From Sacculina carcini (taxonomy: Eukaryota; Arthropoda; Thecostraca; Sacculinidae): a DNA stretch of 64,000 bases. The notes beneath the pieces were generated by a model. The model searched no databases, was not told the origin of the DNA, and saw only the letters and a program-made list of their open reading frames with translations. Shown in pieces: positions 12,401-21,788 of the stretch (positions within the stretch are counted from its first letter, which is position 1; every line of letters begins with the position of its first letter). Where the stretch lies: assembly GCA_916048095.2 (NCBI GenBank), contig OU696584.1:8042944-8106943 (forward strand), in the 5' to 3' direction. A program made the translations under genes and the position numbers.

Positions 12401-13313
12401 CGCCTCAAGTCCGTCCACTCCGACTCATCAGTCCGTACTGACACAACACGTGCCCGTCCGTCGCGCATCTCGCACTCAACTTCTGCTGGATGCCAGTCAG
12501 CTGGTGGCTGAGGGGTACTCTCTCACTCTCTCTATCCCACCCTCTTCCTCTTCTTGTGCCTCCCCACACCTACACGCTCATTATTACTGTTAATTACAGG
12601 CAAATCCAGTAGCATGTTGGAAGAAGAGTGCAAGTGCACTATTACCACCCTGTGCGGTAGCTCCCTGGAAGTACACAAAAGATATATATTGAAAGAGAGT
12701 TCGAAAAATGAAGGTTTCAAAAGGCTAACTAAAAGTGTATAATTTCATTCATATCTAGTTGTATAATTGCTGTATAATTAATACCACGTTTGTGTTTGTG
12801 TGTTTGTGGGTGTCAGATACCCGCTGCCAGGTGTGGGACGCTACAGTCGTCAATATGAACATTTCGTGGCCACCTGTGATAAATACGCTCCGGTCAGATC
12901 GGCATCTATTTATATATCTATTGTTTTTATCTATATGTATATTCATTTATCTCTGTGTTTTTCCGATTTTCTGTGGTGGGCTCAAATATGTGATGTGTCT
13001 GTGTAAATATTCATATAGTGATCCATTGTTCGTCTGCTTTCAAATGTCGGTGTGTGTATGTTATATTTGTAAATTGTACGGTAACTTATGTGTGTTTGTG
13101 TGTGTGTATGTGCGTGTGTCTGTATATGTATGTGTCAGTGTTATATATATGTGTGTGTGTTTGTGTGTCTGTGTTGTTATGTGTGTGTGTCTGTGTTGTT
13201 GTGTGTGTGTGTGTGTGTATGTGTTGTTATATGTGTGTGTGTGTGTGTGTGTCTGTGTTGTTATATGTGTGTGTATGTGTCTGTTGTTATGTGTGTGTGT
13301 GTGTCTGTGTTGT

Positions 13314-13344
<31 letters not shown>

Positions 13345-16300
13345 ATGTCAGTGTTGTTATGTGTGTGTGTGTGTGTGTTATGTGTGTATCTGTGTTGTTA
13401 TATGTGTGTGTGTGTATGTGTTGTTATATGTCAGTGTTGTTATGTGTGTATGTGTGTGTGTGTGTCTGTGTTGTTATGTGTGTTTTTATGTGTGTATGTG
13501 TTGTTATGTGTGTGTGTGTGTGTGTGTCTGTGTTGTTATATATGTGTGTGTGTATGTCAGTGTTGTTATGTGTGTGTGTGTGTGTGTGTCTGTGTTGTTA
13601 TATATGTGTGTGTGTATGTCAGTGTTGTTATGTGTGTGTGTGTGTGTGTGTTGTTATATATGTGTGTGTGTGTCTGTGTTGTTATGTGTCTGTGTTATTA
13701 TGTGTGTATGTGTGTGTGCACGTGCAGGTAAGCGACCAGTCTCCGTTGTTCTCGCTGGACTGTGAGATGTGTGTGACACGGGCCGGCAGCGAGTTGACTC
13801 GTATCTCGGTGGTGGACGAGCACGAGCTTCTGTTGTACACGAGCCTCGTGCGACCTCACAACACCATCATCGACTATGTCACGCGCTTCTCGGGCGTCAC
13901 AGAACAAATGCTTCAGGTACCGCCTTACTTAATAGAAGCCTTACTTTTCAAACTCTCTCTCTCTCTCTCTAAATTATTTGTGGTTAGCTTTCAGTACACA
14001 CGGAGCCACCGCACAGGGTGGTAATAGTGCACTTGCACACTCTTCCCACCCATGCTAACTGGATTTGCTTGTAATTAATAATAATATGATTAATTAGTAT
14101 GATTTTGCATGTGCAAGGCATGATTGTTTGTTGTGTTTTGTCTCTTATACCTGGCTATACAGGGACAAATGGAAATAACGGTGAGAAAGGAGGGTAGAAA
14201 AAGAGAATGTATAATAAAAATAGAAGAAGAGGTAGAAAGAGAAGGAATATGAATCATAAAATATGTCTTAAAATCTCTATTTGAAAGTGACCTCTAATAT
14301 AATTTGGCATTTTGACAGCCACAATTGCGACGTGTCATTATGTTGTTATTTGTGAATTTGTAATTATTTACCAGTAATCACCATGTATTTGTGCATTTTC
14401 TTAAATAAGTATACCTACGTTTCGTGGTTCTCGTTTCATCCATAAAATATACCGTATCTTCTTGAAATTCTGCATGCCGGAGTGACATTATGAAGTGTTA
14501 TCGGATAATGGTTTATTATTTATTGTTATTTATTTATTATTTTCTTTCCAACTCTCTTTCTAGACTTTTTTCTCTTCGAACTCTCTTTCTCTCTGAATCT
14601 TTTGGGCTTTCGGTACATGGGGCCACCTTAGGGTGGTAATAGTGCACTTGCACTCTTCCCATGCTACTGGATTTGCCTGTAATTAACAATAATAATAATG
14701 CCGTTCAAATAGATATTTTACGGTGCATATATTGTGTGTTTGTGGCAGGGTGTTGACACGAGATTGTCGGACGTTCAGCGACGGCTGCGCGAGCTGCTGC
14801 CTGCTGATGCGATTCTAGTGGGCCAGAGTCTCAACCACGACCTGTGTGCCCTGCAGGTCACTGATCCCACCCACCCACCTGCTAATATTCAAATTCAAAT
14901 GTATTTTGCCATTCAGAACGGAACAGCAAACATTGACAAAATTTCGTGATTGGCGAGGCATAAGAAGCTTTAAGGGCTTGTTCTGCCTCAAAAACAAAAA
15001 CCAGACTACACACACAATATCACAGTATATTTGTAAATTGTAAAATTCGGTTTGTAAAATTGGCATTTTTGCTGTCAACTCTGTTTTTGCCTGTGACAAT
15101 TGTGGAATGAATGTCTTTATGTTTTATATTTAATGTCTATTTTTATTTTCATTTATATATTAATTTTGTCTATATTTTCATGTCTTCTTTATATCATATC
15201 TTTGTTTATTTTACTTTATATCTTAATTAGTTAATGTGACAAATGTGGATTTAGCTTACACAAACACACATAATGTGTAATATAACATAATATTTCAATT
15301 TGAATAATACATAAATAATGAGATAATAATTAATCTGTTTATGTTGAATAATACTGCCTGTCTTGTCATTTTGTCGGTGAATTTCGTCTTGTTGTTCTCG
15401 TGCGTTATTAGATGTTGCACCCGTACGTGATCGACACCAGTTGTATTTTCAACATCAGCGGTCACGCGCGCCGCAAGACCAAGCTGGCGGTGCTAACCAA
15501 ACTCTTCCTCGGAGAAATCATCCAGGTATGTTAGGCCAACAATCTAACTAGAAATATATGTCAAACAAAACATCACACATCATGAAGTCTACTAACATTG
15601 TAAGAAAATGTCCATCGAACATAGCTCTCACGAACATTATAACACAACATTAACTGTGTCAGTGTCAGCTACAATATCATTTTGAATTTTCTCTCAAATA
15701 CATTCAATCTACAACATTATTTTCAAACAATTTTTGCACACATGTTCATTTATTGAAACATTTATATTGTGCAATATCTACACACAATTTGTCTGAGATA
15801 CGCAGATTTTACAATAATTACAATGCGGCATTGAACAAATAAACACACATACATGTACACAAACATTCATAAACACACACACACACGGAAGTGTGGATTT
15901 ATCACATTATCTGATCAAATGACACAGATTCTTCGGCATTTCTTACCAGGCAATATGAACGTTGTGTATAGCCAAAAGGACCACACACACACACACGCAC
16001 ATACATGTATATCCAGACCACGCAGATGTGTGTGTGTGTGTGTCTTAATGTCTTCATACATTGTTAGGATGATGTTGGCGGTCATAATCCCACCGAGGAT
16101 GCGTTGGCTGCGCTGCGCCTGGTTCAACTCAAACTGAGTAAATCCTACTCTTTTGGCGATTCTCGACTGGGCGGCTATGTTCCCTCCTTGTCATCATGCT
16201 CGGCTGACGGAGGTGATGGAGGTGACGGAGGTGATGGAGGTGACGGAGGTGATGGAGGTGATGGAGGTGATGGAGGTGAGGTGCCGGCCGCTGTCAATAT

Positions 16301-16988
16301 GCCGGCAGTCTACACGAGTCTGCTGAGCCGAGTACGAGAAGTGGGCGTCAACAGTGAGATACTGACACACACAAACTGACACATATTCAGCCATACTAAC
16401 ACATACTGACACTCTCACTGACACACACACACACTGACACACTTTGGCATACACTGACACACATTCACCCATACTAACACATACTGACATATACTGACAC
16501 ACACAAACTGACACACTTTGGCATACACTGACTCATATTCACCCATACTAACACATACTGACACACACTGACACACACACACACTGACACACTTTGGCAT
16601 ATACTGACACACATTCACCCATACTAACACTCACTGACACATACTGACACACACACACACACACACTAACACACTTTGGCATACACTGACACTCATTCAC
16701 CTATACTAACACATACTGACACTCACTGACACATACTGACACACTGACACACTTTGACATACACTAACACATATTCAGCCATACTAACAAACTCACTAAC
16801 ATTCTCACTGACACATATGCTGATATATACTCATACAAACCGACACACACACATGCAGACACATGCTTCTTTTCATCCATTTTTGAGTGTGTTTATGTAT
16901 ATTTGTGTGTGTGTGTGCGTATATTTATGTGTTTGTGTGTTTTGTTTTTTTATACACAAATATATGCGCACACACACACACACAAATG

Positions 16989-17072
<84 letters not shown>

Positions 17073-19084
17073 AATATATGCACACACACACACATGTGAA
17101 AATGCGTGTTGTATCGGAAAAGCAAGGACATTTTGTTGGTGCAGTGTGCGTATAATTTTATATTTTATATTTGTATATTTGTGTGTGTATTTGTGTGTGT
17201 GTGTGTGTGTTATTGTGTATACTAGCCAGTATTGTGGCGACGGGCTCGGCGGGTGATATTTATCGTGTAGCAGCGCAGTGTTCCAGCGAGCACGGCGATA
17301 TTCGTCTGCTGCAAGTTAACTCCAATAAACAGGTATCTCACTCTCACTCTCTCTGTCTCACTCTCTCACTCTCTCTCACCCACTCTCTCTCTCACACTCT
17401 CTCACTCTCACTCTCTCTGTCTCACACTCTCTCTCTCTCACTCTCTCTGTCTCACACTCTCTCTCTCACACTCTCACTCTCTCTGTCTCGCACTCTCACT
17501 CTCTCTCACCCACTCTCTCTCACACTCTCTCTGTCTCACACACTCTCTCTCTCTCTCTCACACTCTCTCTGTCTCACACTCTCTCTGTCTCACACTCTCA
17601 CACTCTCTCTCTCACTCTCTCTCACTCTCTCTGTCTCACACTCTCACTCTCTCTCACTCTCTCTGTCTCACACTCTCACTCTCTCTCACTCTCTCTGTCT
17701 CACACACTCTCTCTCACTCTCTCTGTCTCACACACTCTCTCTCTCACTCTCTCTCTCTGTCTCACACTCTCACTCTCTCTCTCTCTCACTCTCTGTCTCT
17801 CACACTCTCTCTGTCTCACACTCTCACACTCTTTCTCTATCTCACTCTCTCTGTCTCACACTCTCTCACTCTCTCTGTCTCACACTCTCACTCTCTCTCA
17901 CACTCTCACTCTCTCTGTCTCGCACTCTCACTCTCTCTCTCACTCTCTCTGTCTCACACTCTCAATCTCTCTGTCTCTCTCACTCTCTCTGTCTCACACT
18001 CTCTCTGTCTCACACTCTCTCTCTCTCTCTCACTATCTCTGTCTCACACTCTCACTCTCTCTGTCTCACACTCTCTCTGTCTCACACTCTCTCTCTCTCA
18101 CTCTCTCTGTCTCACACACTCTCTCTCTCTCACTCTCTCTGTCTCTCTCACTCTCTCTGTCTCACACTCTCTCTGTCTCACACTCTCTCTCTCTCACTCT
18201 CTCTGTCTCACACTCTCTCTGTCTCACACACTCTCTCTGTCTCACACTCTCAATCTCTCTGTCTCTCTCACTCTCTCTGTCTCACACTCTCTCTGTCTCA
18301 CACTCTCTCTGTCTCACACTCTCTCTCTCTCACTCTCTCTGTCTCACACTCTCTCTCTCTCTCTCACTCTCTCTGTCTCACACACTCTCTCTGTCTCACA
18401 CTCTCAATCTCTCTGTCTCTCTCACTCTCTCTGTCTCACACTCTCTCTGTCTCACACTCTCTCTGTCTCACACTCTCTCTCTCTCACTCTCTCTGTCTCA
18501 CACACTCTCTCTCTCTCTCTCACTCTCTCTGTCTCACACTCTCTCTGTCTCACACTCTCTCACTCTCTCTGTCTCACTCTCTCACTCTCTCTGTCTCACA
18601 CACTCTCTCTCTCACTCTCTCTGTCTCACACTCTCTCTGTCTCACACTCTCTCTCTCTCTCTCACAATATCTCTGTCTCACACTCTCACTCTCTCTGTCT
18701 CACACACTCTCTCTGTCTCACACTCTCTCACTCTCTCTGTCTCACACTCTCACTCTCTCTGTCTCACACTCTCACTCTCTCTGTCTCACACTCTCTCTCT
18801 CTCTCTCACTCTCTCTGTCTCACACTCTCACTCTCTCTGTCTCACTCTCTCTGTCTCACTCTCTCACTCTGTCTCTCTCTCTCACTCTCTCTGTCTCACA
18901 CTCTCACTCTCTCTGTCTCACACTCTCACTCTCTCTCACACTCTCACACTCTCTCACCCTGTGTGTGTGTCTATCACTGCCCCTCTCGCGAGCATCCAAA
19001 CACTCAAACTCTTTCTCTCTCACACACAAACACTTGACTAATGAACTGTTCACACTATCAGCAGAATTGATGAATTACATGTGT

Positions 19085-19125
<41 letters not shown>

Positions 19126-19787
19126 AGGTGAGTGCACGTGCCGCCGAGCTGGTGCAGGTCAGTGACCTGACCTTGGCTCACTGTGACCTGCGGCGACGAC
19201 TGCACTGGCTTCAGCCGGCGGCCGCTAGACGGCGCCACCTCTACTTGCTGAACAAGCGACTGAGGCGCCTCTACCGGGCGGCAGCCGAACTAACACTGCT
19301 GCTTGTCGTCGGCTCGGGCGGCGTGTGCGGCGATAATGGCGCAGTCAGCAACGGCTTCTGTCTGGCCACTATCAAGCAGGTGACAAACACACACACATAT
19401 ACTGACACACACACACTCACACGCATACACACACGTACACTGACACACACATACACACTGACACACACACACACATACACACTGACACACACACACACAC
19501 TGACACACACACACACACACACAAACACACACACTGACACATACACTCACTGACACACACACACACACACACACATACACTCACTGACACACACTGACAC
19601 ATACACACTCACTGACATACACACACACGCATACACACACGTACACTGACACACATCAATCAAGATCATCGGTCGTCGAATCACAGAGCGTTCGGGAGAG
19701 CCACGCGAGACGGCCTGGCTCAGAGAGCGGGTCAGCCTGGCGGTCGTGCGCGGCAACGCGGCAACCATCACCGGCTCGCCGAACTGA
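7220..19787 (+). CDS. REXO5: REXO5-like DEDDh 3'-5' RNA exonuclease
   Basis: Eighteen exons keep phase throughout: 7220-7255, 7461-7654, 7796-7854, 8096-8226, 8642-8734, 9434-9598, 10378-10523, 10868-11000, 11228-11324, 12331-12514, 12817-12892, 13728-13916, 14749-14856, 15412-15525, 16068-16353, 17226-17332, 19128-19379 and 19665-19787. They total 831 codons (830 aa). Exon 8 starts with WCQL, as in vertebrate REXO5. Exons 10-12 give the LLLD..QLVAEGYPLPG lead-in and the ExoI motif [11 protein letters not shown]. DEDDh residues are D449, E451, D532 (in [10 protein letters not shown]), H581 and D586 (in HNPTED). Family role: 3' trimming of snoRNAs and rRNA in the nucleolus. A (Asp-Gly-Gly)8 run follows the domain. 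Vertebrate REXO5 has C-terminal RRMs; none is clear here. Least certain are exon 1 (12 codons), the GC donor after exon 5 and the weak last acceptor. Confidence 0.85.
8316..8412 (+). repeat. Interspersed repeat family, copy 2
   Basis: Contains CTTTTCGGCGTTTCCAGGGTAC then the shared GGGTGGTAATAGTACACTTGC core and GCTACTGGATTTACCTG. It lies in the fourth intron of the REXO5-like gene. Confidence 0.75.
8760..9190 (+). repeat. (CT)n followed by (CA)n microsatellites
   Basis: TCTCTTTC repeats at about 8785-8850, then CA-rich repeats (ACACAC, CATACA, CACAAA) from about 8918 to 9190. Intronic in the REXO5-like gene. These produce long open frames of Leu/Ser or His/Thr on one strand that are not genes. 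Confidence 0.9.
9318..9382 (+). repeat. Interspersed repeat family, copy 3 (internally deleted)
   Basis: The left part (CTTTTGTGGGCGCCTCCAGT, ACACATGAGGCCATCGCACAG) runs straight into the right part GGATTTGCCTGTAAT. The central GGTGGTAATAG...CTTCCCATGCTAC segment is missing. Divergent and deleted, so probably an old copy. Confidence 0.6.
9599..10377 (+). repeat. (TG)n-rich intron of the REXO5-like gene
   Basis: The whole 779-bp intron is built of TG-rich variants (TGTGTG, TGTATTATATG, GTATGTTTATG) from the donor at 9599 to the acceptor GAGCAG at 10377. Higher-order units of about 30-60 bp containing TATTATA recur several times. Non-coding. Confidence 0.9.
12020..12260 (-). mobile_element. 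LINE reverse-transcriptase C-terminal fragment
   Basis: The minus strand encodes [18 protein letters not shown], then [20 protein letters not shown] and [12 protein letters not shown]. This is the familiar C-terminal region of CR1/L2/Jockey-like non-LTR retrotransposon polymerases, where the polymerase thumb ends in a WSP..K.DI..LE..QR helix. The fragment lies in a REXO5 intron and stops at a (TG)n tract. No upstream RT motifs (YADD) are present, so it is a short remnant. Confidence 0.75.
12581..12716 (-). repeat. Interspersed repeat family, copy 4 (minus)
   Basis: On the plus strand it begins TTAATTACAGGCAAATCCAG and contains TGCAAGTGCACTATTACCACC, the reverse complement of the family core. 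The reverse complement of GAGAGTTCGAAAA beyond it matches the 5' part of the longest copies. Confidence 0.7.
13085..13720 (+). repeat. (TG)n / TGTTGTTATGTG minisatellite
   Basis: TG repeats are punctuated regularly by TGTTGTTAT, giving a higher-order array of roughly 40-60 bp units across the 3' two-thirds of a REXO5 intron. It ends 8 bp before the acceptor at 13727. The long Cys/Val/Met open frames through it are artefacts. Confidence 0.85.
13980..14095 (+). repeat. Interspersed repeat family, copy 5
   Basis: TTTCAGTACACACGGAGCC, then the GGGTGGTAATAGTGCACTTGC core, GCTAACTGGATTTGCTTG and an AATAATAAT tail. Lies in the intron after the ExoI-motif exon of the REXO5-like gene. Confidence 0.75.
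14478..14700 (+). repeat. Interspersed repeat family, copy 6 (long form)
   Basis: About 220 bp. It starts CGGAGTGACATTATGAAGTG, continues through TATCGGATAATGG, a TTATTTATTG-rich stretch and paired CGAACTCTCTTTCT runs, then reaches the core CGGTACATGGGGCCACC, GGGTGGTAATAG and the (AATAAT)n tail. The copy at 38147-38359 aligns along its whole length in opposite orientation, which defines the full-length unit. Confidence 0.75.
16206..16277 (+). repeat. Coding (GAYGGAGGT)8 nonamer repeat
   Basis: Eight in-frame copies of GAC/GAT-GGA-GGT encode (Asp-Gly-Gly)8 at residues 622-645 of the REXO5-like protein, just after the exonuclease domain. The units differ only at the third base of the Asp codon. 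Confidence 0.95.
16360..16850 (+). repeat. ACACTGAC-type repeat array
   Basis: Repeats of ACTGACACA with recurring CTTTGGCATACACTG and ATTCACCCATACTA segments give a higher-order period of about 60-70 bp. It begins 12 bp after the donor of the DGG-repeat exon. Confidence 0.85.
16995..17067. repeat. (TA)n microsatellite
   Basis: About 36 perfect TA units, flanked by CA-rich sequence on both sides. Intronic in the REXO5-like gene. Confidence 0.95.
17336..18960 (+). repeat. 1.6-kb CTCTCT/GTCTCACA polypyrimidine satellite
   Basis: Uninterrupted array of CTCTCT, CTGTCTCACA and CTCACTCT units filling most of the 1.8-kb intron before the penultimate REXO5 exon. The plus strand is almost wholly C/T with sparse A and G. 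It leaves a 664-codon frame open, made only of Ser/Leu/His/Thr/Val, which is not a gene. Confidence 0.95.
19380..19660 (+). repeat. CACTGACACA repeat in last REXO5 intron
   Basis: CA-rich repeat with CTGACA interruptions fills the final intron between the donor at 19380 and the acceptor near 19664. A sister array at about 19883-20090 lies beyond the stop codon, so the last exon is embedded within one repeat tract. Confidence 0.85.
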
Positions 19788-20430
19788 CTCGCATATACAC
19801 CGCGCGCATGTGTGCGTGCTTAATTGTACATTATTATAAAATGAATACTTGATTGTAAATACATGTGTACGTGTAAAAAAAACTGACACACACACATACA
19901 CACTGACACACACACACACACTGACACACACACACACATACACTCACTGACACACACTGACACATACACACTCACTGACATACACACACACACACACTGA
20001 CACACACACACACTGACACACACACACACTGACACACACACACACACATACACTCACTGACACACACACATACATACACGCGTACATGAGCTCGCTTTTG
20101 TACATACTCATATGCGTGAGTGATTTTTTTAGCAAAACGTGGTTTTGATGGCATTCGAGGTTAAAGCGAACGATATGAATATTCGTATGTTATATATTAT
20201 ATGTATTTGCGGCCTTTTTCCAATAGAAATATTTGGGTTAGGGATATTAACACCTTCATATTTCGCTAATATTGTATTCTTGAACATCGCTTTTTTCACC
20301 GTTTTTTTAACAGAATTTCTTCACGTGATTTTATGTCAAATGCTCCACTGTTTAAATAGTTGTGTTGGTTTTCTTCACAAATGTATTCAATGTTTTTGTT
20401 TATCATGTGTGCCTGTGTGTGTGTGTGCAG

Positions 20431-20478
20431 ATTTCCAAGACGAATGTTGACGATAATTCAGGGTTGCCAGATGAATGA
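20431..20478 (+). CDS. Candidate alternative last exon of REXO5-like gene
   Basis: After a TG-rich tract and GTGCAG, the frame ISKTNVDDNSGLPDE runs to TGA at 20476-20478. Its phase (0) is compatible with the donor at 19380 of the penultimate REXO5 exon. A canonical AATAAA follows at 20690, whereas none was seen after the upstream stop at 19787. It could instead be chance or part of the 3'UTR of the main transcript. Confidence 0.3.
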   Translation: MSKTNVDDNSGLPDE

Positions 20479-20689
20479 GTTGCCAATTCCGGTCAGCTCA
20501 CACACACACACACACAGACGGACAGACAGACAAGCATACATATCACTTTTCACTGGTGTCCATTTTGTTGTGCATGATTGTTTGAATATTGTCGACATTT
20601 TCAGCTAAATCTAATGTAGAGACATTTTTCGCTGTATTTCGTCTGCTCATTGTGTTGTTGTGTAACAACAACGTGTTTTTGATGTTTGT

Positions 20690-20695
20690 AATAAA
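20690..20695 (+). terminator. AATAAA poly(A) signal, REXO5-like transcript
   Basis: AATAAAAAG context about 0.9 kb after the stop at 19787 and 212 bases after the alternative stop at 20478. It is the first canonical signal downstream of the gene on the plus strand. Confidence 0.5.
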
Positions 20696-21734
20696 AAGAC
20701 AATTGCGTAGTTTTTGTCTTGTCGCTGATCATTTGCCGCGTATTGGAGTTTGCCACTGATGGTAAATACAGGGACTGTCAAGTGAGGAATTAAAGGTCGC
20801 ACAGAACAGGACACGAATGTGTGTGTGTGTGTGTGTTTTTATCATCATCATCATTTATTCATTTTGCCTTTCACAATACACAATTTCACTAATACAATAC
20901 ACAGACGGCAGGGCATGAGAATCCGAAAGGATTGTGTAGCCCGCGATCAACATACAAACAAACCGTACAAGAACTATATAACACATAGACAAAGCGTGAT
21001 ATGTGGGTAAACAAGACACATAACGTAGATAATTAGAAGGTTTTACGCACAAAACATGTGGGTCGTTGGTACTCCCATTGAGATCAACTATCACGGCATA
21101 TAAAGGGATCAGTAATGTTTCAGGAATTCTGCTTTTATATGCTTCTTGAATGCTGACATCTTAAGAGATTTTATCAATCTGAACTGGTTCAATTTTGTTT
21201 CCACTGACTTCCTGTGACATTTTATTTGCTGGAACAGCTGAATTTATTTAATTTATCAGCGCTGTTGTATGGAAAATGAAAACAGTTTGGCTCGTAGAAG
21301 TTGACTCGAAAAAATATGACGGACCTTGATATTCTAGGTTGTCAACAATATTGATGCAACAATTAATATCACTTCATCAATTTTCGCCATATTGCCGTCT
21401 GAAATGACGACGTGAATTTTTGCCAAATCACCACGCTGTTTCGAAACTTAATTTATATTCATCATTTTATGCAACTGAACTTTTCCGACTGCGTAGTGAA
21501 TGAATGGGACAACTTAATAGAAATAGGTAATTAAGGGAGGATCATCAAGTGTGTTTCATTTTGCACGTGCGACGCTGCCATTTGATAGAGACATTTGTGG
21601 CACAATTCAATTTTGTGTGCTGCGAATTGGCGCAAAAAAGATGCAAAAATGTCGGGTCATTGTGGAGCATTTCAGTTGACAAGTGTTTGCAATAAATTGA
21701 GGTGTCGTTTGACACGCTACGATTCGTATACGAA
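20696..21734. other. Intergenic, no gene seen
   Basis: AT-rich sequence with a short TG run (20819-20835) and an ATCATC run. No exon, tRNA or clear transposon end was found. It is the space between the REXO5-like gene and the protease promoter. Confidence 0.45.
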
Positions 21735-21742
21735 TATATAAA
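21735..21742 (+). promoter_or_regulatory. TATA box of the protease gene
   Basis: TATATAAA lies 47 bases before the protease ATG at 21789. Transcription about 30 bp downstream would start near 21765 and leave a 5'UTR of roughly 25 bases. A TATA promoter fits a tissue-specific secreted enzyme. Confidence 0.55.
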
Positions 21743-21788
21743 CCGACTCTGAACCCAATTGTTACGGCATTTGTATTGTGGCTTCACA

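Noticed and set aside
12759-14024. 421-codon frame containing the ExoI motif
   Set aside because: Only 12817-12892 and 13728-13916 are exons. The Cys/Val/Met-rich remainder is the TG-repeat intron.
17171-19165. 664-codon open frame through the CT-rich array
   Set aside because: Composed only of Ser/Leu/His/Thr/Val from a simple repeat lacking stop triplets. It overlaps real exons 17226-17332 and 19128-19379 and arises because the intron repeat is open in that frame.
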